From CAISGS01 sp044346445 (GTDB taxonomy: Bacteria; Pseudomonadota; Alphaproteobacteria; Caulobacterales; Caulobacteraceae): a stretch of DNA of 7,051 bases. Position numbers and translations under genes: made by a program. How positions within the stretch are numbered: position 1 is the stretch's first letter; every line of letters starts with the position of its first letter. The stretch is taken from assembly GCA_044346445.1 (NCBI GenBank), contig JBIIZD010000114.1, forward strand, positions 1-7,051. Direction: 5' to 3'. Under the pieces are notes generated by a model. It searched no databases. It worked only from the letters and a program-made list of their open reading frames with translations, and was not told the origin of the DNA. Positions 1 through 5,604 of the stretch are shown here, piece by piece.

Positions 1-724
1 AAAGCTCGGTCGGGGACAGGGGCGGCAGCAAGCCTGGCAGGCGCTGGGCCAACATCGACTTGCCCGAGCCGGGCGGCCCGACAAAGCATAGATTGTGCCC
101 ACCAGCCGCCGCGATTTCCAGCGCGCGCTTGCCCCCCTCCTGGCCCTTGACGTCCTTCAGGTCTGGCACGCCGGGGCCATCGAGCATGGGTCCTGGCTGC
201 GGCGCGCCCATGACCTGAGTGCCGCGAAAATGATTGATCAGGGCGATCAGGGATCTTGGGGCCAGTATGGCAACATCGCCCGCCCAGGCCGCCTCTGGAC
301 CGGAGGCTTCTGGACAAATCAGCCCCAGTCCCATGGCATTGGCCGCGACCGCAGCAGGCAGGGCACCTGTAATGGGCGCGATCTGACCATCAAGCCCCAA
401 TTCGCCAACCACGGCCCAGCCGTTCAAGCTGTCGGGCGGCACAACCCCCATGGCGGCCATGACGGCCAAGGCAATGGGCAGGTCATAGTGACTGCCCTCC
501 TTGGGCAGGTCAGCCGGTGCAAGATTGACGACAATCCGCCGCGCCGGCAGGGCTAGGCCCAGGCCCGCAAAAGCAGCCCGCACCCGTTCGCGACTTTCGC
601 CCACCGCCTTATCGCCAAGCCCAACAATAATGAAAAACGGCTGGCCGCTGGTCATCTGGACCTCGACATCGACCCGCCGGGCCTCGACCCCCTCAAATGC
701 AACCGTTACGACTCGCGCTACCAT
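1..724 (-). CDS. comM: ComM/YifB family Mg-chelatase-like AAA+ ATPase, 5' part only
   Basis: The first 241 codons are visible; the rest lies beyond base 1. The family is usually about 500 residues. ComM is a hexameric AAA+ helicase that extends branch migration when incoming single-stranded DNA recombines during natural transformation; many bacteria not known to be transformable also carry it. The protein opens MVARVVTVAFEGVEA, followed by the N-terminal ChlI-type domain (roughly residues 20-140, with the conserved NLAPADLPKEGSHYDLPIAL stretch). The Mg-chelatase ATPase domain then begins with DVKGQEGGKRALEIAAAGGHN and a Walker A GPPGSGKS at residues 216-223 (bases 56-79). The ATG at 722-724 matches the family's N-terminus and has a GGGGG tract (complement of 734-738) nine bases upstream. 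Downstream of gshB on the same strand, but separated by a 128-base AT-rich gap, so it probably has its own promoter. Family assignment is firm; a role in DNA uptake in this organism is inference. Confidence 0.95.
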   Translation of the reverse strand, partial: MVARVVTVAFEGVEARRVDVEVQMTSGQPFFIIVGLGDKAVGESRERVRAAFAGLGLALPARRIVVNLAPADLPKEGSHYDLPIALAVMAAMGVVPPDSLNGWAVVGELGLDGQIAPITGALPAAVAANAMGLGLICPEASGPEAAWAGDVAILAPRSLIALINHFRGTQVMGAPQPGPMLDGPGVPDLKDVKGQEGGKRALEIAAAGGHNLCFVGPPGSGKSMLAQRLPGLLPPLSPTEL

Positions 725-852
725 GGCAAACAACCCCCACTTATCCACAGGGTGCGCAGATATTTCAGATCATAGCAAGAACAAATTACGAACAGGAGGC
801 GAATATAATTATTGATACTATTGCAGATTGCTCGGTGATTTTTAAAATAAGG
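725..852. other. AT-rich comM-gshB intergenic region, probable comM promoter region
   Basis: There are 128 bases between the comM start codon and the gshB stop codon. The part next to gshB (781-850) is only about 30% GC in a chromosome of roughly 62%. No gene is supported here. I see no GC-rich hairpin followed by a T-run that would end gshB transcription. On the minus strand a TATGAT hexamer (complement of 769-774) lies 45 bases before the comM start and could be a -10 element, but nothing resembling TTGACA sits 16-18 bases upstream of it, so I do not call a promoter. A DnaA-box sequence lies within the gap and a CtrA-type motif overlaps its gshB edge; both are listed separately. Confidence 0.6.
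741..749 (+). promoter_or_regulatory. Perfect DnaA-box 9-mer upstream of comM
   Basis: The plus strand reads TTATCCACA, an exact match to the strong DnaA-box consensus TTATNCACA. It lies 16 bases upstream of the comM start codon, just beyond the putative Shine-Dalgarno tract. DnaA acts as a transcription factor as well as the replication initiator in several bacteria, including Caulobacter. Only one box is present, so this is not an origin. By chance such a 9-mer would be expected about once in 130 kb counting both strands, so a coincidental match in 7 kb is unlikely but possible. Binding and function are inference. Confidence 0.4.
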
Positions 853-867
853 TTAATTTTTGATTAA
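853..867. promoter_or_regulatory. CtrA-type motif TTAA-N7-TTAA upstream of comM
   Basis: The plus strand reads TTAATTTTTGATTAA, an exact fit to the CtrA half-site pair TTAA-N7-TTAA; the pattern is symmetric, so it fits on either strand. It covers the last five codons of gshB including its stop, and lies 128-142 bases upstream of the comM start. No other TTAA pair with seven-base spacing was found in the window. CtrA is the response regulator controlling cell-cycle, motility and, in Rhodobacter capsulatus, competence-like genes including comM. The AT-rich setting raises the odds of a chance match, and the distance from comM is large for a classical activator site. Confidence 0.35.
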
Positions 868-1794
868 GGCAATCCTGTCCCAAAGCAAACTCGCCGCGTC
901 TGCGCCGCCAAATCTCTTGAGCTGTTGTGCCCCGGTGGGCGAGGTGACGTTTATTTCTGTCAGGTAAGACCCGATCACGTCTATGCCGACAAAGATCAGT
1001 CCACGGCGCTTTAATTCCGGCCCGATCATGGCGCAGATTTCAAGATCTCGCTTGGTCAATTCCACGGACTCGGCCCGCCCGCCGACCCGCAGATTGGATC
1101 GCACCTGACCTTCGGCGGGCACCCGATTGATCGCGCCAACCGGCTCGCCATCGACCAGCAGTACCCGCTTGTCACCCTTTTCCACGGCGGGCAAAAAGGC
1201 CTGGGCAATCACCGGCTCACGGCTAATGGCCTGATGCAATTCCAGCAGGGCCTCTAGGTTTTGGTCATCAGCCCGCAGCCGCGCAACCCCAGAGCCGCCG
1301 CCGCCATAGAGGGGCTTTAGGACAATGTCCTTATGTTCGGCACGAAAGGCGAAAATAGCCTCTTCATCGCTGGTGATCAGGGTCGGCGGCTGTAGGCCCT
1401 CAAAGCCGGTGACAAACAGCTTTTCCGGCGCATTGCGCACCTCGGCGGGGTTATTGACCACCAAGGTCTTGGGATGGATGCGCTCCAGAAAATGCGTCGC
1501 GGTAATATAGGCCATGTCAAAGGGCGGGTCCTGACGCATCAAGACCACATCCATTTCTGACAGATCGACGGTTTGCATCGAACCCATCTGGCAGTGATTG
1601 CCAACCTCGTCGCGCAAGACCGCAGCCCGTCCTCGGGCAAAAATCCGGCCATCTCGCTGTGACAAGTGCTGTGGCTGATAGATCCATAAGCTATGACCGC
1701 GCGCCTGAGCCTCCATCATCATCATGAAGCTGGTATCGGTGGCGATATTGATCCCCTCAATGGGGTCCATCTGAATGGCGACTTTCAGGCTCAT
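853..1794 (-). CDS. gshB: Glutathione synthetase
   Basis: A 313-residue protein, close to the 316 of the Escherichia coli enzyme. It joins glycine to gamma-glutamylcysteine with ATP to make glutathione in the cytoplasm. The N-terminal domain starts MSLKVAIQMDPIEGINIATD and contains MRQDPPFDMAYI (residues 86-97) and NNPAEVRNAPEKLF (114-127). The ATP-grasp part has LKPLYGGGGSG (159-169), the loop RVPAEGQVRSNLRVGG (224-239) and the metal- and substrate-binding end GIDVIGSYLTEINVTSPTG (270-288). The frame is open 35 codons further upstream to 1899, but that extension overlaps yraN and matches nothing in the family; the ATG at 1792-1794 gives the family N-terminus and has GGAG nine bases before it. 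It is the last gene of the rdgB-hemW-rsmI-yraN-gshB cluster, 16 bases after yraN. A run of four methionines (residues 24-27) is a small oddity. Its product is the thiol used by the glutathione S-transferase encoded further along on the other strand. Confidence 0.97.
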   Translation of the reverse strand: MSLKVAIQMDPIEGINIATDTSFMMMMEAQARGHSLWIYQPQHLSQRDGRIFARGRAAVLRDEVGNHCQMGSMQTVDLSEMDVVLMRQDPPFDMAYITATHFLERIHPKTLVVNNPAEVRNAPEKLFVTGFEGLQPPTLITSDEEAIFAFRAEHKDIVLKPLYGGGGSGVARLRADDQNLEALLELHQAISREPVIAQAFLPAVEKGDKRVLLVDGEPVGAINRVPAEGQVRSNLRVGGRAESVELTKRDLEICAMIGPELKRRGLIFVGIDVIGSYLTEINVTSPTGAQQLKRFGGADAASLLWDRIALIKN

Positions 1795-1803
1795 CGGCTT
1801 TAG

Positions 1804-1807
1804 CTCC
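1804..1807 (-). promoter_or_regulatory. Ribosome binding site deciding the gshB start
   Basis: On the minus strand GGAG lies nine bases before the ATG at 1794, in the short gap after yraN. It supports this start over the longer open frame beginning at 1899, which would lie wholly inside yraN for its first 30 codons. Confidence 0.7.
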
Positions 1808-1810
1808 AGC

Positions 1811-2203
1811 TTAGTATTGGCCCTGGGTGGGGGCGTCGCCGCTCCAGGCCGAGCGGATATGACACGGCCAGCGCCCGGGGGCGAGGGCCAACAGATCAAG
1901 GCGTAGCTCCAGATCCTTCAAGCCGGGCCGTCTGGAGGCCAAGTTGGCGGCAGCCCGTTGCAGGCGTTGGCGCTGATCGGCACTGACCGCGTCCAGAGCG
2001 TCCTCCAGACTAAGCCGCGACTTAACCTCAATAACCGCCAAGACCTTGCCGCGTCGGGCCAAAAGATCAATCTCGCCCTGCGGCGTCTTGAGGCGAAACC
2101 CTAGAATCCGGTAGCCCTTAAGGATCAACCAAAGCGCCGCCCAATACTCAGCCCGTCGTCCGCTTTGCCGGGCCAAGGTTCCGCGCTGCGACCTAAGGGC
2201 CAT
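1811..2203 (-). CDS. yraN: YraN/UPF0102 family nuclease-fold protein
   Basis: A 130-residue protein of the widespread UPF0102 family. The family has a restriction-endonuclease-like fold, but its cellular role is not settled; links to DNA repair or recombination are suggested mainly by fold and genomic company. Visible motifs are GRRAEYWAALWLILKGYRIL (residues 15-34, the family's N-terminal helix), GEIDLLARRG (43-52) and IEVKSR (58-63). D46, E59 and K61 form the expected PD-(D/E)XK-type acidic and lysine set, so the site looks intact. The ATG overlaps the rsmI stop by one base (TAATG on the minus strand), with AAGGG (complement of 2213-2217) nine bases upstream inside the rsmI 3' end, so translation is probably coupled. 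The rsmI-yraN pairing is conserved in many proteobacteria. The C-terminal 20 residues are poorly conserved-looking and could not be assigned. Soluble; no signal peptide or membrane segment seen. Confidence 0.93.
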   Translation of the reverse strand: MALRSQRGTLARQSGRRAEYWAALWLILKGYRILGFRLKTPQGEIDLLARRGKVLAVIEVKSRLSLEDALDAVSADQRQRLQRAAANLASRRPGLKDLELRLDLLALAPGRWPCHIRSAWSGDAPTQGQY

Positions 2204-3096
2204 TAGGATACGCCCTTCAACTCAAGCGCGCGGCGATAAAGCGAGCGCCGATCAAGCCCCAGTGCCTTGGCCACCTCGGCGGCGGCCTCTGACGGTCCCA
2301 TGCGGGTCAGGGCCTCGCTCAAGGCCGCATCGGCATCGGCCTCGGTTGCGGCGACCTGCTGGGCCGGGCCAACCAGAACCACAATCTCGCCCTTGGGATT
2401 ATCCAGCCTTGGGTCCGCGGCCAGCACATCCAGCGGCCCACGGATGGTGGTCTCAAACAGCTTGGTCAATTCGCGCGACACGGATGCTGGCCTTGGGCCA
2501 AAGGCCTTGGCCATATCGGCAAGGCTCACCGCCAGACGCGGACCGCCTTCATAAAAGATCAAGGTGGCACGCGTGGCCGCAAGGTCAGAGAAAAAGCTTT
2601 TGCGGGCCAGGGACTTGGTCGGGGGAAAGCCAATAAACAAGAACCGGTCGGTCGGCAGGCCCGATATGGTCAGGGCCGCCAGCAAGGCCGAGGCCCCCGG
2701 TATTGGCCAGACATTGGCCCCCGCTTCCAGCACCTCATTGACCAGCCGATAGCCCGGATCAGACACAAGCGGCGTTCCAGCATCAGACACAAGGGCCACC
2801 CGCCCACCCTGGGCCAGGACCGCCAATATTTTCGGCCTAGCCCGCTCGGCGGCGTGTTCGTCATAGCGCTCCAACGGTTTTTTCAGGCCATAGGCGCTCA
2901 AAAGCTTGCCCGTGATCCGGGTGTCTTCGGCCAGGACCAGATCGGCCTGGGCCAGGACATCGAGCGCGCGCAGGGTAATATCGCGCAGATTGCCAATCGG
3001 GGTGGCGACAATATAAAGCCCCGGCGCGAGGTCTTGATCCTTTGGCGGCGGATAGGTGGGGACCAAGGCGGGCTCTCTTTGCGGCATGTCAGGCAT
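2203..3096 (-). CDS. rsmI: 16S rRNA (cytidine(1402)-2'-O)-methyltransferase RsmI
   Basis: A 297-residue tetrapyrrole-methylase-fold enzyme that 2'-O-methylates C1402 of 16S rRNA in the decoding centre, using S-adenosylmethionine. After a proline-rich leader of about 25 residues, the core begins GLYIVATPIGNLRDITLRAL (residues 26-45). It continues with AEDTR (56-60), LVSDAGTPLVSDPG (102-115), the PIPGASALLAAL segment (131-142), FYEGGPR (181-187), SRELTKLFE (207-215) and GEIVVLVG (236-243). The C-terminal 40 residues (EALTRMGPSEAAAEVAKALG and on) form the small helical RsmI C-terminal domain. The ATG at 3094-3096 lies five bases after hemW with GGGG (complement of 3105-3108) eight bases upstream; an ATG three codons later is a possible alternative. 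Fourth from last in the cluster's direction of transcription logic: hemW precedes it and yraN follows with a one-base overlap. Confidence 0.97.
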   Translation of the reverse strand: MPDMPQREPALVPTYPPPKDQDLAPGLYIVATPIGNLRDITLRALDVLAQADLVLAEDTRITGKLLSAYGLKKPLERYDEHAAERARPKILAVLAQGGRVALVSDAGTPLVSDPGYRLVNEVLEAGANVWPIPGASALLAALTISGLPTDRFLFIGFPPTKSLARKSFFSDLAATRATLIFYEGGPRLAVSLADMAKAFGPRPASVSRELTKLFETTIRGPLDVLAADPRLDNPKGEIVVLVGPAQQVAATEADADAALSEALTRMGPSEAAAEVAKALGLDRRSLYRRALELKGVS

Positions 3097-3101
3097 CTGA
3101 A

Positions 3102-4268
3102 TTACCCCGTAAGCCCTTTGACCGCCAGAGCCGAGGTCACAGCATCCAGCACGGTGCGGCCTGCGGGGGTGGCAATCATGCGCTCGTCCGATAAAGACAA
3201 GAGCCCAAGCTCGGCAAGCTGGATCACCCTAGGGTGCTGGCCCGTCAGGTCCAGAGCGGCCAGATCGGCAAAGGCCACGCCCTCGTCAATGCGAAGGCCC
3301 GCTAGGAGCCGTTCCTCGGCCACCTCGACCGCGCTCAAGACCTGGCGACTGGCCCAGCCAAGGCCCGTGGCTGCAACCGTGTCCAGATAGTCGCCAATCT
3401 TGCTGGCGGCAAAACTGGCAACCCGGTCGTCGCCAAAGCTCAGGCGGCCATGCGCACCGGGCCCGACCCCGACATAGTCCTGACCGCGCCAATAGATCAG
3501 ATTGTGTTGTGAGCGTGCGCCCTGCCCCTTGGCATGGTTAGAGACCTCATAGGCGTCAAAGCCTTGCGCCGTCAGGACGCTCTGGCTGGTTTCATAAAGC
3601 GTCGCCCCCAGATCAGGATCGGCGGGCGAAAAAATGCCTCGCCTTACCGCCCGGTCAAAGGCGGTGCCGGCCTCGATCGTCAATTGATAGGGCGATATGT
3701 GATCGGCGCCTAGATCGGCGGCAGCGCCAAGCTCGCCCGCCCAGGCCTTTGGCGTTTGGCCAGGCAGGGCATAGATCAGGTCAATCGATAGGCGCGGGAA
3801 AATATCCCTGGCCGTGCGCGCGGCCCGCAAGGCCTCGGCTGCGCCATGATTGCGGCCTAAAAAGCGCAAGGCCTCATCGTTCAGGGCCTGAACGCCCAGG
3901 CTCAAACGCTCGACCCCAGCCTTGGCAAAGGCTTTAAACCGGTCCGCCTCGGCATCGGTGGGATTGGCTTCGAGCGAGACCTCAATCGGATCAGGGCTTG
4001 GCCAATGGCCCTTGGCCGCAGCAATTATCCGCGCCACGGCCTCTGGCAACATAAGCGATGGCGTGCCGCCGCCAAAAAACACCGAGACCAGACGCCTTGG
4101 TCCCAAAAGCGCGGCCTGATTGGCCAGATCGGTCAGTATGGCCTCGACAAGAACCGCCTGTTCCTCGGTGCGACCGCGCTCGCGCACGACATTGAAATCG
4201 CAATAGGGACAGATGCGAGCGCAATAAGGCCAGTGAATATAGACGCCAATCGGCGCGGGCAGGGTCAA
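3102..4268 (-). CDS. hemW: HemW heme chaperone, radical SAM family (formerly annotated HemN-like)
   Basis: A 388-residue radical SAM protein. HemW binds heme and delivers it to membrane respiratory enzymes; it is often misannotated as the oxygen-independent coproporphyrinogen oxidase HemN. The iron-sulfur motif C16-x3-C20-x2-C23 is followed by D24-F25, whereas HemN has a further cysteine at the position of F25, so HemW is the better call. The GGGTPS motif (residues 66-71) binds S-adenosylmethionine. HNLIYW (255-260) fits the HNxxYW signature of HemW, which contributes to heme binding. The C-terminal HemW domain follows (about 310-380). The start is TTG (complement of 4266-4268), overlapping the rdgB TGA stop by four bases (TTGA on the minus strand), with no strong Shine-Dalgarno sequence, so translation probably depends on coupling to rdgB. 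The next gene, rsmI, begins five bases after its stop. Confidence 0.96.
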   Translation of the reverse strand: MTLPAPIGVYIHWPYCARICPYCDFNVVRERGRTEEQAVLVEAILTDLANQAALLGPRRLVSVFFGGGTPSLMLPEAVARIIAAAKGHWPSPDPIEVSLEANPTDAEADRFKAFAKAGVERLSLGVQALNDEALRFLGRNHGAAEALRAARTARDIFPRLSIDLIYALPGQTPKAWAGELGAAADLGADHISPYQLTIEAGTAFDRAVRRGIFSPADPDLGATLYETSQSVLTAQGFDAYEVSNHAKGQGARSQHNLIYWRGQDYVGVGPGAHGRLSFGDDRVASFAASKIGDYLDTVAATGLGWASRQVLSAVEVAEERLLAGLRIDEGVAFADLAALDLTGQHPRVIQLAELGLLSLSDERMIATPAGRTVLDAVTSALAVKGLTG

Positions 4269-4864
4269 AACAGGGCTGCTTTCAATTGCTCAAAGGCCAG
4301 GGCCCGGTGGCTTATGGCGTGTTTGAAATCTGGCTCCATCTCGCCAAAGGTCAGGTCATGGCCATGGGGGGTAAAGATCGGATCATAGCCAAAGCCGAGC
4401 GCGCCCTTGGGCGGAAAGCTCAAGGTCCCATCAATGCGGCCCTCGACCACTATGGCTGGCCCGTTCGGCCAGGCCACGGCCAGCGCGCAGGTGAACCAGG
4501 CATGGCGATTATCGTCGCCGGTCTCGATCAGGCGCTGCTCAACCTTGGCCATGGCCTGGTAGAAATCCTTGTCTGGTCCAGCCCAGCGCGCCGAATAAAT
4601 CCCAGGTGCTCCGTCCAGGGCCGTGACCGAAAGCCCAGAATCATCCGAAAGCGCGATCAGGCCGCTGGCATCGGCGGCATGGCGGGCTTTTAGCAGGGCA
4701 TTGCCAACAAAGCTCATCTCGGTCTCATCCGGCTCAGCCAGGCCAAGCATCCCCGCCGACACCACCTCAAACCGGCCCTCAAGCAGGGCAAATAGCTCGC
4801 GCACCTTGCCAGGATTATGTGTGGCCGCGACAAGCTTGGTTCCGGGCGCTAGGGTCAGGGCCAT
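4265..4864 (-). CDS. rdgB: RdgB/HAM1 family dITP/XTP pyrophosphatase
   Basis: A 199-residue nucleotide pyrophosphatase, the usual family size. It hydrolyses dITP, XTP and related deaminated purine triphosphates to the monophosphate and pyrophosphate, keeping them out of DNA and RNA. Motifs are complete: the substrate-binding ATHNPGKVREL (residues 14-24), FVGNALLKA (52-60), catalytic-region LSDDSGL (72-78), GAPGIYSARWAG (85-96), GALGFGYDPIF (154-164) and the C-terminal KHAISHRALAF (181-191). The ATG at 4862-4864 gives the normal N-terminus. It is the first gene of the minus-strand cluster visible here, and its promoter must lie in, or beyond, the 28-base gap to the divergent glutathione S-transferase gene. 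In many relatives rdgB directly follows rph on the same strand; here three plus-strand genes and a repeat come between them. Confidence 0.97.
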   Translation of the reverse strand: MALTLAPGTKLVAATHNPGKVRELFALLEGRFEVVSAGMLGLAEPDETEMSFVGNALLKARHAADASGLIALSDDSGLSVTALDGAPGIYSARWAGPDKDFYQAMAKVEQRLIETGDDNRHAWFTCALAVAWPNGPAIVVEGRIDGTLSFPPKGALGFGYDPIFTPHGHDLTFGEMEPDFKHAISHRALAFEQLKAALF

Positions 4865-4892
4865 AGGGTTCTCGTTTCAGAAGCGGTTTGTA

Positions 4893-5486
4893 ATGCAATT
4901 AGTCTTCTCCCCCACATCGCCCTTCGTGCGCAAGGTGCGTGTTTGTGCGATCGAGCATGGTCTCGCGGCCAAATTGACCCTGGCCCCTGTCGGTGACTTG
5001 GCCCCGGGGACCATTCGCAACCTTAATCCCCTGGCCAAGGTCCCGGCCCTGATGCTGGACGATGGCAGCGTTCTTTATGATTCGCCGGTGATTTGCGAAT
5101 ATATCGACGCGCTTGGCGGTGGGGGGCAGTTTCCCAAGGCCGGGCCTGAGCGTTGGATCGCCCTGCGCCGCCAAGCCCTTGGCGACGGTTTGTGTGACGC
5201 GGCCCTGCGCCAGGTGATGGAAAATCGCAGACCCGAGGGCGATCGGCATCTGGATGAGAACGAACATCAGGCCAAGGCGGTGACGGCGGCCCTGGATGTG
5301 ATCCAGGCCGAGGCCTTAAGTCTTGCCACCGACACCCTGACCATTGGCGAGATCGCAATCGCCTGCGCGCTCGGCTATCTGGACCTTAGATTTGCGCATC
5401 AGGACTGGCGCTCTGGTCGCGATAATCTGGCCGCCTGGTATCAGATCGTCGCCCAAAGGCCGTCCCTGCTGGCGACCCGCCCTTAG
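4893..5486 (+). CDS. Glutathione S-transferase family protein, YibF-like
   Basis: A 197-residue cytosolic GST. The N-terminal thioredoxin-fold domain starts MQLVFSPTSPFVRKVRVCAI, close to the start of E. coli YibF; S9 in the TSPFVRK motif is the likely catalytic or thiol-contacting residue. NPLAKVPALMLDDG (residues 45-58) carries the cis-proline at 51, and LYDSPVICEYID (61-72) the glutathione gamma-glutamyl contact. The helical C-terminal domain ends with the typical LTIGEIAIACALGYLDLRF (149-167) and DWRSGRDNLAAWYQIVAQRPS. The open frame runs back to 4623, but those 90 codons lie antisense to rdgB and resemble nothing, so the ATG at 4893 is chosen; its Shine-Dalgarno sequence is weak. Substrate cannot be predicted; this group has detoxification or unknown roles. 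Only 28 bases separate it from the divergent rdgB. gshB, which makes its cofactor, lies 3 kb away on the other strand. Confidence 0.93.
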   Translation: MQLVFSPTSPFVRKVRVCAIEHGLAAKLTLAPVGDLAPGTIRNLNPLAKVPALMLDDGSVLYDSPVICEYIDALGGGGQFPKAGPERWIALRRQALGDGLCDAALRQVMENRRPEGDRHLDENEHQAKAVTAALDVIQAEALSLATDTLTIGEIAIACALGYLDLRFAHQDWRSGRDNLAAWYQIVAQRPSLLATRP

Positions 5487-5513
5487 GCGCCGGTTGCACA
5501 TTACCAAGATTTA

Positions 5514-5530
5514 ATATCGTTAAACGATAT
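5514..5530. promoter_or_regulatory. Perfect 17-bp inverted repeat, probable operator of the Xre regulator
   Basis: The sequence ATATCGTT-A-AACGATAT is an exact 8-bp inverted repeat with a one-base centre, lying between the GST stop and the DUF2975 gene, 74 bases upstream of the preferred DUF2975 start. Its half-site TATCGTT/AACGATA occurs nowhere else in the window except in the second site at 5538-5552. A weak promoter can be read across it (TTAATA at 5511-5516, 17 bases, TATTGA at 5534-5539), in which case a bound protein would block it. Small Xre-family dimers bind such palindromes, and the regulator gene is in the same unit, so autoregulation is the simplest inference. Confidence 0.65.
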
Positions 5531-5537
5531 GTCTATT

Positions 5538-5552
5538 GATTGATAAACGATA
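5538..5552. promoter_or_regulatory. Second, degenerate copy of the operator
   Basis: GATTGATAAACGATA matches the core of the upstream palindrome (TATCGTTAAACGATA, 5515-5529) at 12 of 15 positions. The right half (AAACGATA) is identical and the left half degenerate. The two copies are 23 bp apart centre to centre, about two helical turns, which would put two dimers on the same face of the DNA. It overlaps the TTG codon that opens the longest DUF2975 frame, which argues that translation starts further downstream. Confidence 0.5.
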
Positions 5553-5604
5553 CGGCCCTAGGCTGCCCGGTGTCGCAATCGGCGATGGCATGGGGGCAGG
5601 GCTT

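Noticed and set aside
794..814. AGGAGG on the plus strand followed by a TTG at 812
   Set aside because: It looks like a strong ribosome site, but the frame from the TTG stops after eight codons and no other start at a suitable distance opens a longer frame.
95..815. Two overlapping plus-strand open frames (95-556 and 501-815)
   Set aside because: They lie antisense to comM, whose family motifs including Walker A are unmistakable. Their translations are arginine- and glycine-rich shadows with no recognisable domain, and the second runs out in the AT-rich gap.
1795..1899. Longer gshB frame starting at 1899
   Set aside because: The extra 35 residues are out-of-frame yraN sequence; the ATG at 1794 has a ribosome site and gives the family N-terminus.
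2854..3390. 178-residue plus-strand open frame
   Set aside because: Antisense to rsmI and hemW across their junction, both firmly identified; long antisense frames are common in GC-rich DNA.
4286..4892. Plus-strand frames antisense to rdgB, including a 5' extension of the GST gene from 4623
   Set aside because: rdgB motifs are complete on the minus strand, and GST similarity begins exactly at the ATG at 4893.
5511..5523. Second CtrA site (TTAATATCGTTAA)
   Set aside because: The spacing between the TTAA halves is five, not seven, and the bases are better explained as part of the 17-bp inverted repeat.
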